Assembly (NCBI RefSeq): GCF_008806595.1
Contig: NZ_VZRB01000022.1
Coordinates: 62,001-126,000 of the forward strand
Length of the DNA: 64,000 nt
Origin: Streptomyces luteolifulvus
GTDB taxonomy: Bacteria; Actinomycetota; Actinomycetes; Streptomycetales; Streptomycetaceae
Reading direction: 5' to 3'
Part shown: positions 8,770 through 16,539 of the stretch, piece after piece
Position numbering within the stretch: the first letter of the stretch is position 1
Layout: each line of letters opens with the position of its first letter
Program-made: the position numbers and the translations under genes
Notes under the pieces: generated by a model
What the model was told of the DNA's origin: nothing
The model's database searches: none
Seen by the model: only the letters and a program-made list of their open reading frames with translations

Positions 8770-9429
8770 ATGGCACGACCACGGCGCATCATCCTTGTCC
8801 GGCACGGAGAGTCAACGGGCAATGTTGATGACACCGTGTACGAGCGCGAACCCGACCATGCGCTGGCCCTCACCGAGCGGGGCTGGCAGCAGGCCGAGGA
8901 GACGGGTAAGCGGCTTCGCGAGGTGTTCGGCCGCGAGCGCGTCAGCGTGTACGTCTCCCCGTACCGCCGTACGCACGAGACGCTGCGTTCCTTCCATCTG
9001 GACCCGGAACTCATACGGGTGCGTGAGGAGCCCCGCCTGCGCGAGCAGGACTGGGGAAACTGGCAGGACCGCGACGACGTACGGCTCCAGAAGGCATACC
9101 GGGACGCGTACGGGCACTTCTTCTACCGCTTCGCCCAGGGCGAGTCCGGTGCCGATGTCTACGACCGGGTAGGCGGCTTCCTGGAGAGCCTCTACCGCAG
9201 TTTCGAGGCCCCCGACCACCCGCCGAACGTGCTGCTGGTGACCCACGGACTGGCCATGAGGCTGTTCTGCATGCGCTGGTTCCACTGGACGGTCGCGGAA
9301 TTCGAGTCGCTGTCCAACCCGGGGAACGCGGAGATGCGGATGCTGGTTCTCGGCGACGACGGCAAGTACGTGCTCGACCGGCCGTTCGAACGCTGGCGAG
9401 ATCCGGAACCGTACGGGATCACCGGATAG
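8770..9429 (+). CDS. Histidine phosphatase (phosphoglycerate mutase-like) family protein
   Basis: The 219-residue protein carries the RHG motif at residues 11-13 (VRHGES, His12 phospho-acceptor), the arginine in SPYRRTHET, the acidic proton donor in LREQDWGNW, and the second histidine in VTHGLAMR near residue 158. This is the histidine phosphatase fold. The insert after the acidic motif and the FCMRWFHWT segment look like the broad-specificity phosphatase branch rather than glycolytic dPGM. The substrate cannot be told from sequence. The gene stops 12 bp before the ADP-ribosylglycohydrolase gene, so the two probably share a transcript. Confidence 0.88.
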   Translation: MARPRRIILVRHGESTGNVDDTVYEREPDHALALTERGWQQAEETGKRLREVFGRERVSVYVSPYRRTHETLRSFHLDPELIRVREEPRLREQDWGNWQDRDDVRLQKAYRDAYGHFFYRFAQGESGADVYDRVGGFLESLYRSFEAPDHPPNVLLVTHGLAMRLFCMRWFHWTVAEFESLSNPGNAEMRMLVLGDDGKYVLDRPFERWRDPEPYGITG

Positions 9430-9441
9430 AGTGGCAGAGCG

Positions 9442-10347
9442 ATGACCCCTGATTCCTCTCTCGTCGGGCGCCTGGAGCGCGCCTTGGCCAGCCTGCGCGG
9501 ACTTGCGGTGGGGGACGCGCTGGGCTCACAGTTCTTCGTCCCGGCGAACTATCCGCTGCTCAAGCGCCGTGACCTGCCTCCCGGCCCGTGGCAGTGGACG
9601 GACGACACCGAAATGGCCTGCTCCGTGCTCGCCGTCCTGACCGTCCACCACCGCATCGACCAGGACGCACTGGCCCACTCGTTCGCCGCTCACCACGACT
9701 TCGACCGCGGCTACGGTCCCGCGGTCAACCGGCTGCTCCGGCTGATCCGGGAGGGCGGCGACTGGCGCGAGCTGGCCGCCGAGCTCTTCAACGGACAGGG
9801 CTCCTGGGGCAATGGCGCGGCCATGCGGATCGCGCCTCTGGGCGCTTGGTATGCCGACGATCCGGAGCAGGCGACCCATCAGGCTGAGATCTCGGCGTAC
9901 CCGACGCACCAGCACCGTGAGGCCGTGGTCGGAGCGATGGCCGTCGCGGCCGCCGCGGCACTGGCCGCCGCCCCCGCCGGCCCGCCCACGGCCGAGGCAC
10001 TCCTCGACGACGTCGTCGCGCTCGTTCCGAAGAGCGCCGTCGGGGCGGGACTGCGGCGGGCCAGGGACATGCTCGACTACGACGACCCGAGCACCGTCGC
10101 GGCCGTGCTGGGCTGCGGACGGCGCACGTCGGCCCACGACACGGTGCCCTTCGCGCTCTGGTCGGCCGCGCGGGCCTTGGGCGACTACGAGCAGGCCTTC
10201 TGGACGACTGCACAGGTTGGCGGCGACGTCGACACGACCTGCGCCATCGTGGGCGGGGTGATCGCCGGTGGGAAGGCGGGTGCCCCACCGACCGCGTGGG
10301 CGGAACAGACGGAGCCGCTGCCGGAGTGGGCGATCGCCTCCGGCTGA
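9442..10347 (+). CDS. ADP-ribosylglycohydrolase family protein
   Basis: The 301-residue protein has the DraG/ARH magnesium motifs: GDALG near residue 24, TDDTE at residues 53-57, GNGAAMRIAPLG in the middle and GGDVDTTCAIVGG from residue 260. These supply the two-metal site that removes ADP-ribose from proteins or hydrolyses related N- or O-glycosidic bonds. It follows the phosphatase gene by 12 bp. With no nitrogenase or DraT-like partner nearby, the target is unknown; ARH-type enzymes in streptomycetes may act on ADP-ribosylated proteins or small metabolites. Confidence 0.88.
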   Translation: MTPDSSLVGRLERALASLRGLAVGDALGSQFFVPANYPLLKRRDLPPGPWQWTDDTEMACSVLAVLTVHHRIDQDALAHSFAAHHDFDRGYGPAVNRLLRLIREGGDWRELAAELFNGQGSWGNGAAMRIAPLGAWYADDPEQATHQAEISAYPTHQHREAVVGAMAVAAAAALAAAPAGPPTAEALLDDVVALVPKSAVGAGLRRARDMLDYDDPSTVAAVLGCGRRTSAHDTVPFALWSAARALGDYEQAFWTTAQVGGDVDTTCAIVGGVIAGGKAGAPPTAWAEQTEPLPEWAIASG

Positions 10348-10353
10348 CCCGTG

Positions 10354-10373
10354 GTCCGGGCTCACCCCCGGAC
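10354..10373 (+). terminator. Hairpin terminator after the ADP-ribosylglycohydrolase gene
   Basis: GTCCGGG (10354-10360) and CCCGGAC (10367-10373) form a stem with a 6-nt loop, followed by ACTTTCT. It lies 7 bases after the stop codon. Confidence 0.75.
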
Positions 10374-10722
10374 ACTTTCTGTGATGTTCGGGAACTCTGC
10401 GTGACCACTCGGGCGTTGTCGTGTCATCCGCTGTGTGAGGCATGGGCTCGCACAGCCCAGGTGGCAGGTGAGAGGCACGGGGGTGGTCATGCAGTCTTTG
10501 GTGGTCATGCAGTTCGGGCTCGCTGCGGTGGTCGTATCGGCCGTTGCGGCCGTTCTGGTCCCGCTGCTCAGAGGTCTGGGTGCGGCCCGGTCGGAGTCCG
10601 CTCGATCGGACTGTTCGTCGCCGAGCCCGGCGTGCGGTGCGCGGATGACCGGACCGGCGTCCTCGCCGTCGGTCCCTCGGACGTGGCCCGGCCATCCGCG
10701 GCTCCGGGCGGGTCCGGCCGGC
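10374..10722. other. About 350 bp without a supported gene
   Basis: A short open frame from ATG 10489 begins with a hydrophobic stretch (MQSLVVMQFGLAAVVVSAVA), preceded by GAGAGG. It might encode a small membrane peptide, but it runs on into sequence antisense to the efflux remnant, so I do not call it a gene. Nothing else is convincing here. Confidence 0.3.
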
Positions 10723-11397
10723 TCAGCCGATGCCCGGGCCCGCCGCCCCCGCGAGCGCCTCCAGGTCGCTCTTGCGGACCCGGATGACGAACCAGGCGGT
10801 GGCCAGGGCGAGTACGGCCATCGCCGCGGCGGCGACGAAGCCGGTCGAGATGCCCTGGGCGAGTACCTCATGCCCCCACGGGGCGGGCAACTGATGCGAC
10901 TTGGCGAACTCCGCCTTCTGCTCCGCCGACCCGTCGGACAGGAAACTCGGCAGCTGCTTCTCCGCCTCGTCCTTGCTGGCCGTGCCGAAGACCGTCGTCA
11001 GGATGGACAGGCCGAGCGAACCGCCCACCTGCTGCGTGGTGTTGAGCAGTCAGGATGCCGCGCCCGCCTCGTGCTGGGCGACTCCGGAGACCGCGGTGAC
11101 CGTCAGCGCCACGAAATTCAGGCCCATACCGAAGCCGAACACCAGCATCGGTCCGAGCACTCCGCCGACGTACGAGCTGTCCGAGCTGATGAGGGTCTGC
11201 CAGCCCAGCCCAGCCCGGCCACCGCGAGCGCCGAGCCGGCGACCATGAACGGTTTGGGGCCCAGCACCGGCAGGAATCGCTGGGACAGGCCCGCGCCGAG
11301 CGCGATCACGACCGTCACCGGCAGGAAGGCGAGATGTGCGCATGCGAATGGAGTGATGGTGAGCTGGAGGAGATGATCGACCAGCTGATGCTTCCAC
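10723..11397 (-). pseudogene. Remnant of a DHA2 (EmrB/QacA-type) MFS efflux transporter
   Basis: Only the C-terminal half of a 14-TM drug:H+ antiporter remains. In order on the minus strand: LAFLPVTVVIALGAGLSQR, PFMVAGSALAVAGLGW, then after a frame change QTLISSDSSYVGGVLGPML and NFVALTVTAVSGVAQHEAGAAS, then a TGA stop at 11050-11052, then LLNTTQQVGGSLGLSILTTVFG and a final TM. Two lesions are visible. One is an extra 5-bp unit in a CAGCC tandem repeat (11201-11215); removing one unit restores the frame. The other is a GGA-to-TGA change in the conserved GAASGLLN motif. The N-terminal half is missing and sequence similarity fades at the rnhB upstream region. Confidence 0.85.
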
Positions 11398-11501
11398 TGC
11401 TGCGGCCGAGCGGTGTGTGACGGTGCGCTGTGGAGCCCGCGACGGAGCTCCGGGAACCGGGGTGTCGCAGGATGTTCCGGGCGGCGTACGCTAAGGGCGC
11501 C

Positions 11502-12203
11502 ATGCCGTACGAACCACCTACTCACACCGTCGAGCGCTCCCTTCGCGCGACGACCGGAGCGAAGGTCATTGCCGGTGTCGACGAGGTGGGGCGCGGCGCC
11601 TGGGCCGGTCCCGTCACCGTCTGCGCGGCGATCACCGGACTGCGTCGGCCTCCCGAGGGCCTCACCGACTCCAAGCTGCTCACCGTCAAGCGGCGCACCG
11701 AGCTTGCCGTGGCGCTCCGGACGTGGGTGGCCTCGTACGCGCTGGGGCATGCCTCGCCGGAGGAGATCGACAACGTCGGGATGACCGCTGCCTTGCGGCT
11801 GGCCGCCGGACGCGCCCTGGAGGCACTGCCGGTCCGCCCCGATGCCGTGATCCTCGACGGGAAGCACGATTACCTCGGAGCGCCCTGGAAGGTCCGTACG
11901 GTCATCAAAGGAGACCAGTCGTGCGTGGCGGTCGCGGCGGCCTCGGTGATCGCCAAGGTTCAGCGCGACAAAATGATGGCCGAACTGGGTATCGACCATG
12001 CAGACTTCGATTTTGCGGCCAACGCGGGGTATCCGTCGCCCGTGCACAAGGCCGCGCTGGAGGTATGGGGCCCCACTCCGTACCACCGGTTGTCGTGGGC
12101 GTATCTTGATGCGCTGCCCCAGTGGCGGCATCTCAAGAAGGCCCGCAGCTGGGCGGACGGAGGCGTTCCGGAGATCGAGGGTCAGCTCGGCTTCGATTTC
12201 TGA
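11502..12203 (+). CDS. rnhB: Ribonuclease HII
   Basis: RNase HII cuts RNA-DNA hybrids and starts removal of single ribonucleotides from DNA. The 233-residue protein has the catalytic DEVGRG motif at residues 27-32, followed by GPVTVCA, LTDSKLL and the conserved PDAVILDGK, VIKGDQSCVAVAAASVIAKV and HADFDFAANAGYPSP segments. ATG 11502 gives the usual start MPYEPPTHTVE; the frame stays open upstream, but that extension overlaps the decayed efflux gene and has no similarity. The next gene starts 68 bp downstream on the same strand. Confidence 0.95.
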   Translation: MPYEPPTHTVERSLRATTGAKVIAGVDEVGRGAWAGPVTVCAAITGLRRPPEGLTDSKLLTVKRRTELAVALRTWVASYALGHASPEEIDNVGMTAALRLAAGRALEALPVRPDAVILDGKHDYLGAPWKVRTVIKGDQSCVAVAAASVIAKVQRDKMMAELGIDHADFDFAANAGYPSPVHKAALEVWGPTPYHRLSWAYLDALPQWRHLKKARSWADGGVPEIEGQLGFDF

Positions 12204-12271
12204 CGCACCCGCTCGCACTCATGTGCCACCCGCTGACGCGAGCCGCACCAACGTTTGATAGATATCAGCTC

Positions 12272-12910
12272 ATGCCTCTCATTCCCGAGGAGCCTCAGAT
12301 TCACGAGAGTGCCCAGGGTCCCCGCGCTACTCCGGCCAGCGGCCGTACCGCGCCGACCCCTCGCCCCGTACCCGGCCCCCGCCCAGCGGCTCCGCCGCGC
12401 CCCGGTCGTCCGGGCCCCCGGCCCGCGCCGCCGATGCAGCGCACGCCGCGCGACGTGGCCACGGCCACGCCCGCACCGTCGGGTCCGGCCGCCCCTGCCG
12501 CCTCCGCTCCGGCGTCGGTGACCCCGCAGATCCAGCTGATCCCGGCCTCGGCCCAGGGCGCGCTGGACGCTGCGGAGGAAGCCGTCGACCTGCTGCTGGA
12601 GACCGGTCGTGCCCCCGGTGAGGTGCTGGTGATCACTACCGGTGAACCACACCCGTGGGCTGCCCACGAGCTGTCCTTCGGCGAAGCCTCCTACTGGGCC
12701 CAGCACGACGCGGGCGACGACGTGTTCTACGCGGACGCCACCATGGCGTCCCGCGCCGCGTCCCGTCCCGTGGTCGTGGTCGCCATCAACGACGGTCCCG
12801 ACACGGCTGCCGCCACCGCCCTGCCGCTGGCCCATACCCGGGCCGACGCCTTGCTGATCGTCTGCGGTGACCCGCAGCAGATCAACTCGGTGCTCGGCGC
12901 GGGCGTCTGA
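12272..12910 (+). CDS. Uncharacterised protein, proline-rich N-terminus and UvrD C-terminal-like domain
   Basis: The 212-residue protein starts at ATG 12272 (MPLIPEEPQIHE). Residues 15-85 are Pro/Ala/Arg-rich and probably disordered. Residues 90-212 look folded: ALDAAEEAVDLLLETGRAPGEVLV, then DVFYADATMASRAASRP, VVVVAINDG, and ALLIVCGDPQQINSVLGAGV. The last part resembles the C-terminal 2A domain of UvrD/helicase IV proteins, where the sequence before LIVVGDP binds nucleotide. No Walker A motif is present, so it cannot be a helicase alone. It sits between rnhB and recQ, which fits a nucleic-acid role, but this is inference. A GATAGATATCA stretch just upstream could hold the -10. Confidence 0.75.
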   Translation: MPLIPEEPQIHESAQGPRATPASGRTAPTPRPVPGPRPAAPPRPGRPGPRPAPPMQRTPRDVATATPAPSGPAAPAASAPASVTPQIQLIPASAQGALDAAEEAVDLLLETGRAPGEVLVITTGEPHPWAAHELSFGEASYWAQHDAGDDVFYADATMASRAASRPVVVVAINDGPDTAAATALPLAHTRADALLIVCGDPQQINSVLGAGV

Positions 12911-13281
12911 GTCCGCTCCGGTACGTCCAGCGGACTCAGGGGGCTGGGGCGACGAAGGTGCCGTTGCGGCGGCACCTGGACGGCAGTGGCGTTCCGCCGT
13001 GCACGCATCTGCACGGCGGCGCTTCGGCCTGCGTGCACGACTGGGCTGGCCAGCGGCACGGTGCGTCGTGGGTGGCGGGCGGGGCTGTACGAACCGGACG
13101 TTCGTTCCGAGGTGCGGGCACGGAGGTTCGTTCCGAGGTGCGGCCAGTGGCCGTAAGCGCCGAAGGTTCATCCTGACGGTGCGGGCAGTGGTCGTGCTGT
13201 GCTGCCGCCGCCGTCGTACTGGGCCACGCAGCACCCTGCGCCGTACGAGGCCCAGGCGGCTGAGGCGCGGCGCTCTCGGCT
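12911..13281. other. Gene-free 371 bp between convergent genes, with a direct repeat
   Basis: No frame here looks coding. A 17-bp sequence (TTCGTTCCGAGGTGCGG) occurs at 13101-13117 and again at 13127-13143, a 26-bp period; a weaker third copy may follow at about 13164. No clear terminator hairpin for the flanking genes was found. Confidence 0.5.
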
Positions 13282-13917
13282 TCAGCGCGCCGCTGCGCGG
13301 CGGAGAACCTCGGAGACGGCACCGCCGGTACGCGGCAGCGGAGGCGGGGCTTCGGACAGGGCGAAGGGCTCCGGCGCCGAGTGTGAGTTCGGACGGCGTC
13401 CGCCGCGGCCCTCACCGAGGACCTGCCAGCCGTCCCGCGTCAGCGTGATGTATGCCCCGCAGCGCAGCCCATGCAGCGTGCAGGCGTCACGCAGACCCCA
13501 CATCCATGCGCCGTCCTCCTGCGTCCAACGCGCGTCACCCTCACGGCAGTAGAGCAGCACGGCGGTGCGCACCGGCGTGCGGCGCCGCAGGTCGTGCGGG
13601 ATCACCCGGCGCAGCTGGGCGAGCAGCGAGTTGCGGAACATCCAGCCGTCGGCCGGGGCCTGGCGGCGGGTGAACGAGGCGCTCGCCAACAACCGCTCGT
13701 CCGGATCGAGGACCGCCAGGATCGCGGTCGCCGGCCCGGGGCGGTGTCGTGAGTGCAGCCCGCTGACCACCTGGCGGGGGTTGCGCAGCAGAGGGATTCC
13801 GGCGGCGGCCCACTCCGCGGGTTCGAGCATGCGGGCCAGGGGGTTGGCGGATGCGGCGGACAACTCGGCAGGCGACGAGGTTGATGCCGCGGAGGACGGA
13901 GTAAATCCGAAGGTCAC
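13282..13917 (-). CDS. Uncharacterised conserved actinobacterial protein
   Basis: The 211-residue protein is translated from GTG 13917, behind GGGAGGACC, beginning VTFGFTPSS. The first 45 residues are Ser/Ala-rich. The folded part contains EPAEWAAAGIPLLRNP, ATAILAVLDPDERLLA, SLLAQLRRVIPHDLRRRTPVRTAVLLYCREGD and GLRCGAYITLTRDGWQVLG, and the last 50 residues are low complexity. I do not recognise a family with a known activity. The alternating strands and HGLRCGAYITLTRDGW faintly recall the JAB/RadC fold, but its metal-binding histidines are absent. It lies 308 bp upstream of the 3' end of recQ on the same strand. Confidence 0.7.
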   Translation of the reverse strand: MTFGFTPSSAASTSSPAELSAASANPLARMLEPAEWAAAGIPLLRNPRQVVSGLHSRHRPGPATAILAVLDPDERLLASASFTRRQAPADGWMFRNSLLAQLRRVIPHDLRRRTPVRTAVLLYCREGDARWTQEDGAWMWGLRDACTLHGLRCGAYITLTRDGWQVLGEGRGGRRPNSHSAPEPFALSEAPPPLPRTGGAVSEVLRRAAAR

Positions 13918-14224
13918 GGTCCTCCCTTCGGCTACGCGCCCACTGCGGGCGGGGTCGGATTCGGGGGAGCGCGCACCGCAGCAGAGCCCTACCGGATCAC
14001 GGACGAGCCGTGCGGGGAGCGGACTTCGATTCTTCCTGTCGAACTTGGTTGCGGCAACGAGCAATTGAGCCCACCGACCCTTATCGGGTCCTTCATGGCT
14101 TATATCCCTACCCTGTGTGTTGCCTGACAACGCATGGGGCATGCGAGCACGACAGGACATGTCCGAATGCCGCCGAGCACCGTTCGGCGTGCGGCGCGGA
14201 CTCAGCTCGGCGTGTGGCGCGGAC
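13918..14224. other. 307 bp between recQ and the downstream gene
   Basis: It holds the presumed promoter of the downstream minus-strand gene. An AT-richer patch (GGCTTATATCCC) lies around 14098-14109. Its upper end carries the tandem repeat listed separately. No small gene is supported. Confidence 0.5.
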
Positions 14225-14230
14225 TCAGCT
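14185..14230. repeat. Two tandem copies of a 23-bp unit across the recQ stop codon
   Basis: Unit 1 is 14185-14207 and unit 2 is 14208-14230; they differ at one base (CGGCGTGC against CGGCGTGT, then identical GGCGCGGACTCAGCT). The recQ stop codon (14225-14227) lies inside unit 2, so the event duplicated the end of the gene without changing the protein. Confidence 0.85.
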
Positions 14231-16396
14231 CCTCACGGCCAGGACCAGCGGCAACACCCCCTTGGCGCCTGCCCGTAGAAGCAGGCGGGCGGCGACCGCG
14301 AGTGTCCAGCCGCTCTCGGTCAGGTCGTCGACGAGCAGCACGGGGCCGTCGGCGGCATCGAGAGCCTCCTGCAGCGACGGCGGGACGGCAAGCGCCCCGC
14401 TGAGGGCCCGGAGACGCTGGGCACTGTTGGAGCGGGGCATGGACAGGGCGTCGCAGTGATCCGTGTAGGCGAGCGACCCCAGCAACGGGATGCGGCCGAT
14501 GGCGGAGATCCTCGTGCCGAGCGACTCGATCAGCTGTGGCCTGGCGCGCGAGGGCACGGTGATCACACCGATGGGACGGGCCACCGCGTCCGGAGCGCCC
14601 GAGGCCCATCCGCCCGGTCCCTTGGCCCAGTCGGACAGCACGGTCACGACCGCGTTGGCCACATCGTCGGGCACGGGCGCGTCCGGGGTCTGGGGTGAGA
14701 GCAGGGGGCGCAGCCTGTTGCCCCAGCCGATGTCCGAAAGCCTGCCCAGCGCCCGGCCCGGGGCGGCCTGCTCGCCGGACGGGATGCGGCCCTTGAGGTC
14801 GACGCCCACGGCCGGCAGCCCCGTCGGCCACATCCTTCGGGGCTCCACCACGACTCCGGCGCGGGCGAGCGAGCCACCGGCGGACTCGAGGGCGCCCGCG
14901 GAGACCTCGGCCGTGAACCGGGCGCCCGCGCAGTTGTCGCAGCGGCCACAGGGCTCGGCCTGCTCGTCGTCCAGCTGCCGCCGGAGGAACTCCATACGAC
15001 AGCCGGTGGTGCCGGCGTAGTCGCGCATGGCCTGCTGCTCCGTGGCACGCTGCTTGGCGACCCACGCATAGCGGTCGGTGTCGTACGACCAGGGGGCACC
15101 GGTCGCGATCCAGCCGCCCTTGACCCGGTGCACGGCACCGTCCACGTCGAGGACCTTGAGCATCGTCTCCAAGCGTGTGCGGTTCAGCTCCACGAGCGGT
15201 TCGAGCGCGGGCAGCGACAGCGGTCGGTCTGCCCGTGCGAGTACGTCCAGGGTGCGGCGGACCATGTTTTCGGGCGGAAACGCCACGGAGGCGAAGTAGG
15301 CCCAGATCGCCTCGTCCTCGCGGCCGGGCAGCAGCAGCACCTCGGCATGTTCGACCCCGCGTCCGGCACGGCCGACCTGCTGGTAATAGGCAATGGGGGA
15401 GGAGGGCGAGCCGAGATGGACGACGAAGCCCAGGTCTGGCTTGTCGAACCCCATCCCGAGCGCGGAGGTGGCCACCAGTGCCTTGACCCGGTTCGCCAGA
15501 AGGGCTTCCTCGGCCTGCTGGCGTTCGGCGTTCTCCGTCCTGCCCGTGTAGGAGACGACGGTGTGCCCGCACTGCCGCAGGAAGGCGGTGACCTCCTCGG
15601 CGGCCGCGACGGTGAGGGTGTAGATGATGCCGGAGCCGGGCAGATCGCCCAGGTGATCGGCGAGCCATGCCAGCCGATGTGCCGCGTCGGGCAACTGCAC
15701 GACGCCCAGGCTGAGGCTCTCGCGGTCCAGCGGACCGCGCAGCACCAACGCGTCCGAGCCGGTTCCCGTGCCCAACTGCTCGGCCACGTCCGCCGTGACC
15801 CGTGCGTTGGCCGTGGCAGTTGTGGCGAGCACCGGAACGCCCGGCGGCAGATCCGCGAGCATCGTGCGCAGCCGCCGGTAGTCGGGGCGGAAGTCATGGC
15901 CCCAGTCCGAGATGCAGTGGGCTTCGTCGACGACGAGGAGTCCGGTGGCGGCGGCCAGTTCGGGCAGTACGTTGTCGCGGAAGTCGGGATTGTTGAGCCT
16001 CTCGGGGCTCACGAGCAGCACGTCCACCGCGCCCGCGGCCACCTCGGCCTGGATGGTCTGCCACTCCTCGGGATTGGACGAGTTGATGGTGCGGGCGTGA
16101 ATGCCGGCGCGGGCGGCCGCCTCGACCTGGTTGCGCATGAGCGCGAGCAGCGGGGAGACGATGACGGTCGGCCCGGCACCGTGCTCGCGCAGCAGGGCGG
16201 TCGCCACGAAGTACACCGCGGACTTGCCCCAGCCGGTGCGCTGTACGACGAGGGCCCGCCGCTTGTCGGCCACCAGCGCCTCGATCGCCCGCCACTGGTC
16301 CTCGCGCAGCCGCGCCGACCCGGTCTCGTCCCCCACGAGCCGGGCGAGCACCGCATCGGCCGTCGTGCGCAGTTCCGCCTTGCCGCTGTCCGTCAT
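14225..16396 (-). CDS. recQ: RecQ-family DNA helicase with C-terminal phosphoribosyltransferase-like domain
   Basis: The 723-residue protein has Walker A (RTGWGKSA, residues 53-60), DEAH at 157-160 (VVDEAHCISDWGHDFR), ATTATAN, VATSALGMGFDKPDLGFVVH and the arginine-finger motif YYQQVGRAGR. The RecQ zinc site is present, with one cysteine in GCRMEF and a CGRCDNC cluster. After a variable stretch, the C-terminus ends in VLLVDDLTESGWTLA (from residue 686), the PRPP-binding loop pattern of phosphoribosyltransferases, in place of an HRDC domain. RecQ helicases unwind 3'->5' in recombinational repair; the role of the extra domain is unknown. ATG 16396 is chosen for GGGATGC just upstream; ATG 16405 is an alternative. 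Confidence 0.88.
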   Translation of the reverse strand: MTDSGKAELRTTADAVLARLVGDETGSARLREDQWRAIEALVADKRRALVVQRTGWGKSAVYFVATALLREHGAGPTVIVSPLLALMRNQVEAAARAGIHARTINSSNPEEWQTIQAEVAAGAVDVLLVSPERLNNPDFRDNVLPELAAATGLLVVDEAHCISDWGHDFRPDYRRLRTMLADLPPGVPVLATTATANARVTADVAEQLGTGTGSDALVLRGPLDRESLSLGVVQLPDAAHRLAWLADHLGDLPGSGIIYTLTVAAAEEVTAFLRQCGHTVVSYTGRTENAERQQAEEALLANRVKALVATSALGMGFDKPDLGFVVHLGSPSSPIAYYQQVGRAGRGVEHAEVLLLPGREDEAIWAYFASVAFPPENMVRRTLDVLARADRPLSLPALEPLVELNRTRLETMLKVLDVDGAVHRVKGGWIATGAPWSYDTDRYAWVAKQRATEQQAMRDYAGTTGCRMEFLRRQLDDEQAEPCGRCDNCAGARFTAEVSAGALESAGGSLARAGVVVEPRRMWPTGLPAVGVDLKGRIPSGEQAAPGRALGRLSDIGWGNRLRPLLSPQTPDAPVPDDVANAVVTVLSDWAKGPGGWASGAPDAVARPIGVITVPSRARPQLIESLGTRISAIGRIPLLGSLAYTDHCDALSMPRSNSAQRLRALSGALAVPPSLQEALDAADGPVLLVDDLTESGWTLAVAARLLLRAGAKGVLPLVLAVRS

Positions 16397-16539
16397 GCAT
16401 CCCATACAACAGGACGGCACTGACAGACGGGCGCGGCCCGGGTGACGTCCGGGCCGTCCCGTGTGCGGATTGGTGTGTCCCTGATCGAGGTTATCCACAG
16501 GGTGCAACGAGAAATCGCGATCTGCGAGATCGTCGGCGC

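Noticed and set aside
10489..10720. Small membrane peptide starting MQSLVVMQFG
   Set aside because: The hydrophobic stretch is followed by low-complexity sequence continuing antisense to the efflux remnant; no independent stop or conservation.
13090..13104. CGAAC...GTTCG resembling a LexA box
   Set aside because: The spacer is 5 bp, not 4, and no gene starts nearby.
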